The notes under the pieces: generated by a model
What the model was told of the DNA's origin: nothing
Seen by the model: only the letters and a program-made list of their open reading frames with translations
The model's database searches: none
Position numbers and translations under genes: made by a program
Part shown: positions 15,722 through 23,957 of the stretch, one piece after another
Layout of the letters: each line of letters opens with the position of its first letter
Numbering within the stretch: the stretch's first letter is position 1
Origin: Microbacterium sp. AK009
Lineage (GTDB): Bacteria; Actinomycetota; Actinomycetes; Actinomycetales; Microbacteriaceae
Assembly (NCBI RefSeq): GCF_013410955.1
Contig: NZ_JACCCG010000006.1
Location: 310,001 to 374,000, forward strand
Direction of reading: 5' to 3'
Length of the DNA: 64,000 nt

Positions 15722-16184
15722 TCAGTCCGTCGACGAGAGCGAGCAGCATCCGATGGTGTCCATCGACGTCGGTGCATCCTGACTGCCGCAGGGCGGGAGT
15801 CATCCACTCGGCGAAATCGTCCCGCGCGCGCTCGATCTCATCGCGCACGCTGGGAAGGGCGGCGGCTTCGGCGAAAACCGCCTGCCTGGCCAGGGTCACG
15901 TCGCGATGAGCACCCGCCGCGTCCACCACGACGCGTGCGAGCTCGTCGACGAGCGACTGCGCATCGACAGGAGGAGGGCCGTTCGCATCTAGAATCGCTC
16001 GCTCCCGCTCGAGGAGACGCCGCACAACGCCGCCGAGCAGCGCCTCGCGGGTTCGGAAGCAGTTCGATGTCGACCCGGGCGGAAGCCCGGAGCGAGCGTC
16101 CACCGCGCGGTGGGTCAGGGCCCGTCCGCCTCCGTCTGCGAGCACGCCGATCGCGGCGTCCGCGATCCGTTCGACCCGAGCCAT
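15597..16184 (-). CDS. TetR family regulator
   Basis: The product has 195 residues. Helix-turn-helix ALTHRAVDARSGLPPGSTSN is near residue 24, followed by a helical sensor domain with ALVDGLITRRLLAP. ATG 16184 lies six bases after a TAGTCT box, so it should be leaderless. Two identical-type palindromes, ACTAC-N4-GTAGT, occupy the 78-base gap to the divergent membrane esterase gene, and one overlaps this gene's own -10 box. It is therefore very likely an autoregulated repressor of that esterase. Confidence 0.9.
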   Translation of the reverse strand: MARVERIADAAIGVLADGGGRALTHRAVDARSGLPPGSTSNCFRTREALLGGVVRRLLERERAILDANGPPPVDAQSLVDELARVVVDAAGAHRDVTLARQAVFAEAAALPSVRDEIERARDDFAEWMTPALRQSGCTDVDGHHRMLLALVDGLITRRLLAPAEHLDPSIAIEGLMRGLLDHSQRPAHAIVGGEP

Positions 16185-16190
16185 GGGACC

Positions 16191-16229
16191 AGACTACATC
16201 CGTAGTTGCCATGAGACTACTCCTGTAGT
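16191..16229. promoter_or_regulatory. Two TetR operators, ACTAC-N4-GTAGT
   Basis: Perfect 5-bp-arm palindromes lie at 16193-16206 (spacer ATCC) and 16216-16229 (spacer TCCT), 23 bases apart centre to centre. The first overlaps the -10 box of the TetR gene (TAGTCT on the minus strand, 16191-16196). Confidence 0.8.
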
Positions 16230-16262
16230 ACCTTCCTACCCACCTGCTCGGAAAGGATCCAG

Positions 16263-17426
16263 ATGTCTCTTGGTTTTCTGAGCTCCGCGATCCTGCTCTG
16301 GCTGTGCGCTGTGGCAGCAATTCGCCCGCTCCGACGACCTCGATGGCTCGCCACCTCGGTCTCCGTGGTCGGGATGACTGTCAACGAGATGCCGATCATC
16401 TGGATTTCACTGGGTGTTGTGAGCCTGATCGCCAGCACAGATCAGATCGCCCCATCGAATCCGATGGGCCTTCTCGCCGCGGCGCTCACCGTCGCCGCGA
16501 TCGGCGCGCTCGCCTGGGCTGTGATCGCAGCGGTGCGCTCTCGCTCCGTGCCGATGTGGGCCCTCGACGTGGCGCTTCCCGACGGCTGGCGCACAAGTAC
16601 CGACAGCCCTTCGGTCGGACGCGTGGTACGCGGGGCGCTGCTCCCTTTCATCCCCGACCGTCGTGGTCTGGCCAAGGTGGAGCATCATCGGTACGGACCC
16701 GACCGCCGGCACCGGCTTCAGGTGTTCCGCAGGCGCGACGCGAGTGCGGGCGTACCGATACTGATCCACTTCCACGGCGGCCGCTTCCGCGGAGGCGACG
16801 CGGGGCGGGACTCGTTACCCCTCATGCGGTCGCTGGCTCGCCGCGGCTGGGTCTGCGTCAGCGCAACCTATCGGCTGGGCGACGCCGGAGCGTTCCCCGC
16901 CTCGGTTGTCGACGCGAAGCGTGTTCTCGCTTGGACCCGAGATCACGCGCACGCGCTCGGCGTCGACCCGACGCGGGTTGTCGTGGCCGGCAGCTCTGCG
17001 GGTGCGCATCTCGCGATGTTCGTTGCCCTCACGCCCGGTCAGCCGTCCTACCAGCCAGGGTTCGAGAGCGCGGACGTCTCCGTCTCGGCCGCCGTCGGCC
17101 TCTATGGGTATTACGGCCCTCGCACCTCCGAGCCCATTTCGTCTCCTGCTCAGCATGCAACCGCGGCGGCTCCGCCGATCTTCGTGCTGCACGGCGACCA
17201 TGACTCGATAGTGCCGGTCGACTGGGCGCGCGGGTTCGCGCAGCAGATGCAGCGGGTCTCACACCATCCCGTCGCCTACGCCGAACTCCCTGGAGCGCAG
17301 CACACCTTCGACATGTTCTCTTCGGTGCGCGCCGAGGCCGTTGCAGTCGCCGTCGAACGATTCTCGAACTGGGCCGTGGGCGCCGGACGCGTCCTCACGA
17401 AAGGACCGGAGCCGGTCACTGATTAG
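16263..17426 (+). CDS. Membrane-anchored alpha/beta hydrolase
   Basis: The product has 387 residues. The first about 95 residues hold three hydrophobic segments (LSSAILLWLCAVAAI, IIWISLGVVSLIAS, LLAAALTVAAIGALAWAVIA). The rest is an alpha/beta hydrolase: oxyanion motif HFHGGR, nucleophile elbow GSSAGA, and probably Asp in HGDHDSIVP and His in GAQHTFD. It would act on small esters at the membrane; orientation is unsure. AAAGGA precedes the ATG at 16263. The two TetR palindromes lie in its promoter region, so expression is probably induced by a ligand of the divergent regulator. Confidence 0.88.
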   Translation: MSLGFLSSAILLWLCAVAAIRPLRRPRWLATSVSVVGMTVNEMPIIWISLGVVSLIASTDQIAPSNPMGLLAAALTVAAIGALAWAVIAAVRSRSVPMWALDVALPDGWRTSTDSPSVGRVVRGALLPFIPDRRGLAKVEHHRYGPDRRHRLQVFRRRDASAGVPILIHFHGGRFRGGDAGRDSLPLMRSLARRGWVCVSATYRLGDAGAFPASVVDAKRVLAWTRDHAHALGVDPTRVVVAGSSAGAHLAMFVALTPGQPSYQPGFESADVSVSAAVGLYGYYGPRTSEPISSPAQHATAAAPPIFVLHGDHDSIVPVDWARGFAQQMQRVSHHPVAYAELPGAQHTFDMFSSVRAEAVAVAVERFSNWAVGAGRVLTKGPEPVTD

Positions 17427-17532
17427 TGATGTTTCCAGTTCCGGTGTGGGGCACGGGCGCGAGCATTCCTGAGGCGAACCGCAAACGCGTCGGCTGAAGC
17501 GATCGGCCTGCCCCGAGCGTCGCGCGCCGAGG

Positions 17533-18060
17533 CTAACCCCGTCCGGGCACCTTCGCCTTCACGATCGGGATCGGCCACTGCGTGACATCCAATTCGACGA
17601 ACGCCTGGTTGTAGTCGGTGATCTCGGCTGTGGGCACGCGCCCCACGACACGGCCGAGCCAGGGATTGTTCGTGAGGCCGGGCAGCGCGGCGACCCGAGC
17701 GTCCGACTCCGGCGGACCGCCGTAGGCGAGATCAGCTTCGCCGGAGTCTCGGGGGCGAGGTTCGCGGATCCGGTCTCGGTCGGGGCCGATGAATTCGACG
17801 CTGAACGGCCCCTCATCCGCGAACCAGCCGTAGGCGTCCACCCGCCGAAGGCGGGTCATCGCCGCATACTCGACGGTGATGCGGCGGTTCTCGTCGAGGA
17901 GCTCGGCGACCCAGGGGAGTTCAGCGATGTGCGCGTCGCTCGGCAGAAGAATGACGGGTTCGCGTTCCCACATCAGGTGTGAGCGCTGCGACACCGCGAA
18001 CTCCGTGTCGCGGACCGTGGCGAGGAGGTGCGATCCCCAGATCCCTGCGCGCGTGTCCAT
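17533..18060 (-). CDS. Hypothetical protein
   Basis: The product is a 175-residue soluble, acidic protein. Recognisable stretches are WEREPVILLPSDAHIAEL, ENRRITVEYAAMTRLRR and a C-terminal FVELDVTQWPIPI. There is no signal peptide, membrane segment or Cys cluster. I do not recognise the family. Codon use looks like that of its neighbours and the frame is long relative to the surrounding gaps, which supports a real gene. It stands alone between the esterase and the Tat-linked dioxygenase. Confidence 0.6.
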   Translation of the reverse strand: MDTRAGIWGSHLLATVRDTEFAVSQRSHLMWEREPVILLPSDAHIAELPWVAELLDENRRITVEYAAMTRLRRVDAYGWFADEGPFSVEFIGPDRDRIREPRPRDSGEADLAYGGPPESDARVAALPGLTNNPWLGRVVGRVPTAEITDYNQAFVELDVTQWPIPIVKAKVPGRG

Positions 18061-18206
18061 GCGGTCAACCCTGTCACAGCCGCCGGACCGCCGATGCGCG
18101 CTTCGTCGCGGAGGTTCCGTCTCATAGGTAGCGCAAAGGTGCGTCCAACGTCGCGCTTATCCGGGCCCTCCAGTGTTGCTGCAACACACCGACAGAGGAG
18201 GACGCC

Positions 18207-19206
18207 GTGAGCAACACCCCCCAACCCGACTTCACCCCGCAGGGGCCGACCTACGAAGGGCGTGTTCTGCCGCGCCCGGAGGACGAGGTCGTCGACCAGG
18301 GCGCCGGATTCGATGTCACGACCATGGTCAGCCGTCGGCGCGTGCTGACCCTCGTTGGACTCGGCGTCGGCGCGGCCACCCTTGCCGCGTGTGCGGCGAC
18401 CACTTATTCACCCACCAGTGCGACGTCGGCCGCCACGACGGAGTCGAGCCCGACGACCGACGCGACCGACTCGACGGCCACCACGACCACGACGACGGCG
18501 GCGGGCGAGATCCCCGAGGAGACCAACGGCCCCTACCCCGCGGACGGTACGAACGGCGTGAACGTGCTCGAGGAGTCGGGCATCATCCGCAGCGACATCC
18601 GGTCCAGTCTCGACGGCGGCACGACCGTAGACGGCGTGCCCCTCACCTTCACCTTCTCGGTGACCGACATCGCCGGCGGCGACGTGCCGTTCGAGGGTGC
18701 GGCGGTCTACGTGTGGCACTGCGACGCGCAGGGGCTGTACTCGATGTACTCCGAGGGGGTTGAGGACGAGACGTTCCTCCGCGGCATCCAAGTCGTCGAC
18801 GCCAATGGCGAGGCGACGTTCCAGACGATCGTGCCGGGGTGCTACACCGGCCGCTGGACGCACATCCACTTCGAGGTGTATCCCGACGTCGCATCCGCGA
18901 CCGACGTCTCGAACGTCGTCGCGACCTCGCAGGTCGCGTTCCCCGAACATGCTGAACGCCGTCTACGAACTCGGCGCCTACTCCGGCTCGGCCCAGAACC
19001 TGGCGCAGATCGGCGGCCTCGCGAACGACAACGTCTTCAGCGACGGCACCGAGCTGCAGATGGGGTCGTTCAGCGGCGACACCTCGTCCGGCTACGTCGG
19101 CACCCTCGCCGTCGGAGTGGACACCGCCACCGCGCCCGGCGTCAGCGCCGGGGCGGGTGGAGGCGGTGGCGGGCAGCCGCCGTCCGGCGGAGGCCCGGGC
19201 AACTGA
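18207..19206 (+). pseudogene. Tat-exported intradiol dioxygenase lipoprotein, frameshifted
   Basis: The start GTG follows AGAGGAGGACG. A twin-arginine signal, SRRRVLTLVGLGVGAA, ends in a lipobox LAAC, so the product should be exported folded and lipid-anchored. A Thr/Ser linker precedes the intradiol ring-cleavage dioxygenase domain: ETNGPYPADG, AAVYVWHCDAQGLYS and GRWTHIHFEVY supply the Tyr and two His iron ligands. At about 18947 the frame shifts; family sequence (MLNAVYELGAYSGSAQNLAQ) continues in the next frame to a Gly/Pro-rich tail ending at 19206. The metal ligands lie before the shift, but the last fifth is lost. It is followed directly by tatA-tatC-tatB. Confidence 0.85.
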
Positions 19207-19234
19207 CCCTCGACGAACACGAAAGAAATCTCTC

Positions 19235-19501
19235 ATGCTGCAGAACCTCACGGGCTGGCACGCCCTCATCATCCTCGCCGTCATCGTGCTGATCTTCGGA
19301 GCCGCGAAACTCCCCGCGCTCGCGCGCAGCGTCGGTCAGTCGATGCGGATCCTGAAAGACGAGGTGCGTGAAAACGCAGGGGGCACCGATACCCAACCGA
19401 CGGATGCTGCGGGCGACGCGTCTCTTCCGCATGACTCGTCGGACGCGCCGCACTCCCGCGCCCTCACAACGGCAGATGCCGGAGGCGTGGGCCCGTCATG
19501 A
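19235..19501 (+). CDS. tatA: Twin-arginine translocase subunit TatA
   Basis: The product is an 88-residue TatA. A single N-terminal membrane helix (ALIILAVIVLIFGAAKLP) with the conserved FG-x-x-KLP hinge is followed by an amphipathic helix (ALARSVGQSMRILKDEV) and an acidic flexible tail. TatA forms the export pore for folded Tat substrates. It starts 28 bases after the dioxygenase gene, and its stop overlaps the tatC start in an ATGA. The grouping with a Tat substrate suggests a dedicated translocon. Confidence 0.93.
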   Translation: MLQNLTGWHALIILAVIVLIFGAAKLPALARSVGQSMRILKDEVRENAGGTDTQPTDAAGDASLPHDSSDAPHSRALTTADAGGVGPS

Positions 19502-20292
19502 CCTCCGCGACCGTCGCCCGAGGCGACATGCCCCTCGGATCGCATGTGCGCGAAGCCCGTCGGCGTGCCGTCCGTGCGGCGGTGGCGCTCACGATCGGCA
19601 TGATCGCCGGATTCGTCTTCTCCGACCAGGTCATCGACGTGCTCCGCGCCCCGATCGAGGCGCTCGCCGCGTCGCGCGACGCGAGCCTCAACTACGACTC
19701 CGTCACCGGAGCGTTCGAGCTCAAACTGAAGATCGCCCTGTTCGCAGGAATCGTGCTGTCGAGCCCGGTCTGGATCTTCGAGCTGTTCGGATTCGTCTCG
19801 CCGGGTCTCACGCGCCGTGAACGTCGGCTCACCTTCGGGTTCTCCCTCGCCGCACTCGCGCTGTTCGCCGCCGGAAGCGTGACGGGGTTCCTCCTGTTCC
19901 CGCACATGGTCGAACTGCTCGCGACCTTCGCGTCGGCCGAAGACAGCACCATCCTCAGTGCCTCGTACTACGTCGACTTCGTGATGAAGATCGTCGTCGC
20001 CACCGGCATTGCGTTCACCCTGCCGGTGTTCATGGTGCTGCTCAACGCGCTCGGGCTGGTGTCCGCTCGCACGCTGTTGCGCAGCTGGCGGCTCATCGTG
20101 GTCGCGATCGTCGTCTTCAGCGCCCTGGTCACTCCCTCGGCGGACGTGCTGTCGATGTTCCTCATCGCCGTGCCGATGGCGGCGCTCTTCGCCGCTGCAC
20201 TCCTCATCACCCATCTTCACGACGCTCGCGCGGTTCGCCGCGCAAGCGTCGCCGCCGTACCCGACCCCGTCGCCACGCCCGCGGGCGTCTGA
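19498..20292 (+). CDS. tatC: Twin-arginine translocase subunit TatC
   Basis: The product is a 264-residue TatC with six predicted membrane helices. MPLGSHVREARRR is the N-terminal signal-binding segment (normally H-L-x-E-L-R; here the Leu is Ala). FELKLKIALFAGIVLSSPVW and FSALVTPSADVLSMFLIAVP are the conserved loops. TatC recognises the twin-arginine motif with TatB. It overlaps tatA by four bases and is followed by tatB 24 bases later. The order A-C-B differs from the usual separate tatA-tatC and tatB loci of actinobacteria. Confidence 0.93.
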   Translation: MTSATVARGDMPLGSHVREARRRAVRAAVALTIGMIAGFVFSDQVIDVLRAPIEALAASRDASLNYDSVTGAFELKLKIALFAGIVLSSPVWIFELFGFVSPGLTRRERRLTFGFSLAALALFAAGSVTGFLLFPHMVELLATFASAEDSTILSASYYVDFVMKIVVATGIAFTLPVFMVLLNALGLVSARTLLRSWRLIVVAIVVFSALVTPSADVLSMFLIAVPMAALFAAALLITHLHDARAVRRASVAAVPDPVATPAGV

Positions 20293-20316
20293 GGCGCCCC
20301 GATCCAAGGAGATCCC

Positions 20317-20868
20317 GTGTTCGGCCTGACCTTCGAGAAGCTCTTCGTCGTCGCCGTTCTCGCTGCGCTGATCATCGGGCCGCACCGCTTGCCGCAGATG
20401 GCCCGCCGGGCGGGCGAGGTGCTGAGAGGACTGCGCGCCTTCGTCGAGAGCACCCGCACTCAGGCGGAGAACGACCTGGGTGTTCCGCTCGATCGTGCGC
20501 GGTGGGAGACCGTGGATCTTCGCCAGTACGACCCCCGCCGGATCGTCCGCGACGCACTGGAGGGTGCCCCGCCACCCGGGACCCAAGCGGCAGCGACCGG
20601 GCAGACCGCCGGCGAACCTGCTTCTCCCGGCGTGGACCGCGAGCCGGACACCGGCTCGGATGCCGACGCTGCGTCGCCTGTCACCCCGCGGCTGGCTCGC
20701 CCGAGCACGACTGGGCGCGGGCAGAGGTACGTCGTCTCAGGTTCGGCGGCGCACCCCCGCCGCATCCTGGTTCCCGCATCGGTGGAGGATGCCGCGCCTG
20801 TGCCGGCCGCCGGCAGGACCGGGACCGAGGAGGATGCCGGGATGAAGGCCGTGGGCGCGGTCAGCTGA
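20317..20868 (+). CDS. tatB: Twin-arginine translocase subunit TatB-like
   Basis: The product has 183 residues. One N-terminal membrane helix (LFVVAVLAALIIGPHRLP) with the TatB-typical 'GPxRLP' hinge leads into an amphipathic helix (QMARRAGEVLRGLRAFVEST). A long low-complexity tail rich in Pro, Ala and Gly follows. AAGGAGATCCC precedes the GTG start. The Pro after GP and the tail length distinguish it from TatA. It should form the substrate receptor with the adjacent TatC. Confidence 0.88.
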   Translation: MFGLTFEKLFVVAVLAALIIGPHRLPQMARRAGEVLRGLRAFVESTRTQAENDLGVPLDRARWETVDLRQYDPRRIVRDALEGAPPPGTQAAATGQTAGEPASPGVDREPDTGSDADAASPVTPRLARPSTTGRGQRYVVSGSAAHPRRILVPASVEDAAPVPAAGRTGTEEDAGMKAVGAVS

Positions 20869-20935
20869 ATGACGTTGCCGACTACGAGGTGATCTCACCC
20901 GGCGCCTTCGCCCGCGGCCGTCGCCCGCGACTCGA

Positions 20936-21241
20936 TCAGTCGCCCGGCCACGAGCCGGTGACGCGCTCGAAGGCCCGAGCTCCGCCCCGATCGACGAGCG
21001 CCTTGACCACCGCGAAGATGGCTCCCTGTATCGCGGTGGCGATGACCAGCTCGCCGAGACCGTACTCGGATTCCAAGGCATTGGGGCTGTCTTCGCGATG
21101 GCTTGGACTCAGGCGCTTCCAGATCTGTTTGAAGAGGACGCTCGCCAGTGCTCCGCTGACAATCCCGCTCAGCAGGCCGACCGGTCGGTAGACGAGCTTC
21201 GCTGTCTTGCTCGATGTCTTCTCGCGAGGGTGCTTGGCCAT
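20936..21241 (-). CDS. DUF4235 membrane protein
   Basis: The product has 101 residues. KLVYRPVGLLSGIVSGALAS followed by FKQIWKRL is the DUF4235 signature, and a second hydrophobic segment (ELVIATAIQGAIFAVVKALV) makes it a two-helix membrane protein. The family is widespread in actinobacteria without a known role. ATG 21241 has a GGAAGG site upstream. It is convergent with tatB. Confidence 0.85.
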   Translation of the reverse strand: MAKHPREKTSSKTAKLVYRPVGLLSGIVSGALASVLFKQIWKRLSPSHREDSPNALESEYGLGELVIATAIQGAIFAVVKALVDRGGARAFERVTGSWPGD

Positions 21242-21464
21242 AAGACGCCTTCCGGGGGTGCGGTCCTGGGACGGGCGACCCACGGTACCCACCGAGTCGG
21301 GCATCGGTGAGGGGGTTGTGAGGATCAGCGGCATCAACTACGGCTGCGGCGTACCTTGGGGCATCCGTGGCATCCCGGCGGACGAGCGTGACTCAACGGT
21401 CCCGACGAAGCCGTGACTGCGATCGACCTCGTGGAGGCCGTGGCTCTCACGCGATGAGAACAGT

Positions 21465-21489
21465 CCTCTTCCGGTCGGGTGGGAAGAGG
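21465..21489 (-). terminator. Possible hairpin after MFS gene
   Basis: CCTCTTCC (21465-21472) pairs with GGAAGAGG (21482-21489) around a nine-base loop, 15 bases past the MFS stop on the minus strand. The stem is short. Confidence 0.35.
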
Positions 21490-21504
21490 AAGGGCGTCAC
21501 CTCG

Positions 21505-22683
21505 TCAGCCGACTCCGCGACGAACTGCAGGGAGTCGCCGAGGTGCGTCCGGAGTTTCATCCCTGATGCGTAAGACGCCCGCGCCGGCGGCGATCAGGGC
21601 GGCCGCGGCGGCTGCGAGGAACGCCGTCGGGTAGCCCGCCAACGCCACGACGAGACCGAGGACGGCGCCGCCGACCGCCTGCCCGAGTACCAGCAGCACG
21701 AACAGCAGAGCGGTTCCGCTGGCTGCCCGCGCCGGCTCGAGGAGGGCCGTCCATCCGATCAGCGCTCCCGTGCTCGCCACGTACGCCCAACCGAAGACGA
21801 CGCAGGCGGCCAGCGTGAAGCCCACCGTGGTGGGAGCCGCAACGAGCGCGGAGGTGGCCACGGCGAGCACCACGACGGTGACCGCCCACACTCGCGGCGG
21901 CGGCGTGGCCGCGAGGAGACCGGCGGTCGGAACCACCGCCAGCCCGCCGACGCCGAGCGCGACCCAGGCGAGCACCGTCGCGCCATTGGGGAGCCCGGCA
22001 TCGGTGAGCATCGTGCGACCGAAACTCCACACCGCGGCGGATGCTGCGCCCATCAGAAGGGCGCCGACGATCACGATGCGGTGGGCACGCCACCACGAGG
22101 CCGGAGGAAGGCCGACGGTCGGGGCGGAGTCGCGGTGCCGATCGAGCACGAGTACAGCGGCGGCGGCGACGACCGAGACGGCGGCGGCCATCCACCAGGC
22201 CGCTCGCCACTGAGGCAGCAGCGCGATCGCGAGTATGCCCGCCGCGATGAGACCCGGCCCCGTTCCGGCATTGACGATCGACTGCGCGCGATCGGCGGCC
22301 TCGCGCCGCAGATTCCGCTGAATGACCCGCACGAGCGCCGGGGAGGCCACACCGGCACCGGTCGAGGCCAGCACCGCGCCGGCAGCAAGCCAGGCAGTCG
22401 AGGGGGCGATCGCAACCCCCGCGGTGCCAAGGGCAGCAGTAGCGCCGGCGAGAGCGACCAGCGTGCGCGGGTGCCGGGGCGCGAGCACGAATCCGCACAC
22501 CGCTCCGGCGCAGTAGGCGATCGATCCGCCGGCGAAGATCGCTCCGGCGACCGCGGAATCGAAACCGAGTTCGGCCTGCATGCCGGGAAGGTGCAAGCCG
22601 TAGGCGAAGCGGGCGAGACCATACGTGGCGGCGATGAGAGTGGTCGCAGCGACGGTCAGATAGAATGAAAACGATCGTTTCAC
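21505..22683 (-). CDS. MFS transporter, YbfB/YjiJ-like
   Basis: The product is about 392 residues with some twelve hydrophobic segments. Conserved loops include TYGLARFAYGLHLPGMQ after helix 1 and FGWAYVASTGALIGWT near the end, as in YbfB/YjiJ-type major facilitator proteins. The substrate is unknown; such carriers next to TetR genes are usually exporters. The start is uncertain: a minus-strand TATGCT box (22691-22696) favours a leaderless GTG at 22683 over ATGs at 22695 and 22713. The AAACGATCGTTT palindrome overlaps the first codons. It is divergent from a TetR gene and probably repressed by it. Confidence 0.85.
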   Translation of the reverse strand: MKRSFSFYLTVAATTLIAATYGLARFAYGLHLPGMQAELGFDSAVAGAIFAGGSIAYCAGAVCGFVLAPRHPRTLVALAGATAALGTAGVAIAPSTAWLAAGAVLASTGAGVASPALVRVIQRNLRREAADRAQSIVNAGTGPGLIAAGILAIALLPQWRAAWWMAAAVSVVAAAAVLVLDRHRDSAPTVGLPPASWWRAHRIVIVGALLMGAASAAVWSFGRTMLTDAGLPNGATVLAWVALGVGGLAVVPTAGLLAATPPPRVWAVTVVVLAVATSALVAAPTTVGFTLAACVVFGWAYVASTGALIGWTALLEPARAASGTALLFVLLVLGQAVGGAVLGLVVALAGYPTAFLAAAAAALIAAGAGVLRIRDETPDAPRRLPAVRRGVG

Positions 22684-22696
22684 TTTCACGAGCATA
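22661..22696. promoter_or_regulatory. Divergent promoters and TetR operator
   Basis: The perfect palindrome AAACGATCGTTT (22669-22680) lies between a rightward -10-like TAGAAT (22661-22666) and a leftward -10-like TATGCT (22691-22696). A repressor bound here would block both the MFS and the TetR promoters. Confidence 0.7.
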
Positions 22697-22706
22697 GGGT
22701 GCTGAC

Positions 22707-23351
22707 ATGGCATTGCGCGAGGGCACCGAGCGACGCATCCTCGACGCCGCCGAAGAGCTGTTCTTCACGCGTGGCGTCGCGGCGACGCCGATCGACGCCG
22801 TCATCGATCGTGCGGGCGTGTCGGCAGCGACGCTGTACCGGGGCTACTCCAGCAAGGAGGCGCTGTTGGCCGCTGCGCTGCGCCGGCGCCAGCGCGACTG
22901 GATCCAGACATGGGATGAGGCGATCGCCGACGCGTCAGGCGATGTGTCGCGCGTCCTCGCCGTGTTCGATGCGCTCGACACCTTTCGTGGAAGAGCGCAT
23001 GGCTCGCGATGGTGCGCCTTCCTCGGCGCCGCAGCGGAGCATGCGGAGCCCCCTGCCGAGGTCGCTGAGGCGGTGCGGGCAGACACCGAAGCGCTGCGAT
23101 CACGACTTGAAGCGCTGGCGCGCCCGCTGGTCGGCAAGGGCGCGGGCGAGCTCGCCGATGAGTTGGTTCTGGTCGTCACCGGTGACCTCGCCATGCGCCT
23201 GCGATATCCGGATGCGACGAGCGCAACGTCTCGCCGCATCGCCGAAACCCTGCTCACTCATCGTCGAGCAGCCACCGGCGTCTCCGCTTGTCGCGATGGC
23301 GAGGGTGACCGCAGCTCGAGGCTCCAGCCCCCGTCTGCAGGGTCATCGTGA
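22707..23351 (+). CDS. TetR/AcrR family regulator
   Basis: The product has 214 residues. The helix-turn-helix domain is at residues 7-55: ERRILDAAEELFFTRGVAAT, then AVIDRAGVSAATLYRGYSSK. The C-terminal domain is helical. ATG 22707 follows weak ribosome signals, in contrast to the leaderless TetR genes in this window. It is divergent from the MFS gene, with the palindrome at 22669 as probable operator. Its 3' end overlaps the convergent YjbR-type gene by 94 bases, so the last residues of one or both may be dispensable. Confidence 0.9.
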   Translation: MALREGTERRILDAAEELFFTRGVAATPIDAVIDRAGVSAATLYRGYSSKEALLAAALRRRQRDWIQTWDEAIADASGDVSRVLAVFDALDTFRGRAHGSRWCAFLGAAAEHAEPPAEVAEAVRADTEALRSRLEALARPLVGKGAGELADELVLVVTGDLAMRLRYPDATSATSRRIAETLLTHRRAATGVSACRDGEGDRSSRLQPPSAGSS

Positions 23352-23767
23352 CGGGGAGGGGGCTCGCCCGCCTGGGCGCCGAGACCGAGGGCATCGAGTT
23401 GCTGATGAAGATACTTCGGGGCCTGAACGCGCCAGGCGTCCGTCACCAGCTCGGCCAGATGGTCTGCCTCGATCGCCGCGAGCCGGAACGCCACCTTCGG
23501 CTCGCTCCAGGGTGTGGTCGTGCGCAGAAACACGTCGGGATGCATCTGGACTAGAGCTGATCCGTCCATCGGGTCCGCGACCTTCACGGCGACGACGAGC
23601 TCGGCTGCGAGAATCGCACGAATGTCGTCGGGGATGCTGGGCCAGGGGTGGCACTCCCACGCATACGGTTTCCTGCGGACGAACCACGCGGCGCCGCCCG
23701 ACGTCACGCGCTCCTCGCTGCCGGGCAGGCTATCGGCGATCTTGCGCACGTCGTCGAGGGTGGCCAC
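23258..23767 (-). CDS. MmcQ/YjbR family protein
   Basis: The product has 169 residues. An N-terminal helix DVRKIADSLPGSEERV is followed by VAVKVADPMDGSALVQMHPD and a late APKYLHQQL helix, the layout of MmcQ/YjbR (CyaY-like fold) proteins. Their role is unclear, and the DNA-binding label is historical. The GTG start lies six bases after a TAGGCT box, predicting a leaderless mRNA. It converges with the TetR gene, sharing 94 bases at the 3' ends. Confidence 0.85.
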   Translation of the reverse strand: MATLDDVRKIADSLPGSEERVTSGGAAWFVRRKPYAWECHPWPSIPDDIRAILAAELVVAVKVADPMDGSALVQMHPDVFLRTTTPWSEPKVAFRLAAIEADHLAELVTDAWRVQAPKYLHQQLDALGLGAQAGEPPPRHDDPADGGWSLELRSPSPSRQAETPVAARR

Positions 23768-23773
23768 GGCGCG

Positions 23774-23779
23774 AGCCTA
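23774..23779 (-). promoter_or_regulatory. -10 box, leaderless type
   Basis: TAGGCT on the minus strand ends six bases before the GTG start at 23767. Confidence 0.55.
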
Positions 23780-23957
23780 CGCGGCGCGCGCGACATCGCA
23801 AGGGTGGGGCGTCGTTCGAGCAGGCGCACCGTCGGGCGCGTGCGATCCATACGATGTCGTCGCGGCTCATGTCGCCGACGCTACCCCGCCACTCGCTGAG
23901 GGCCTTCAGCCCGCGTCGATGAGGGCGAGTCCGGGGGCAGGTGATGGGTCCGCGGGC

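Noticed and set aside
19336..20586. 416-codon frame on the minus strand over tatA, tatC and tatB
   Set aside because: Its composition (Arg/Glu/His/Asp-rich) is that of an antisense shadow of membrane-protein codons; the Tat proteins are unambiguous.
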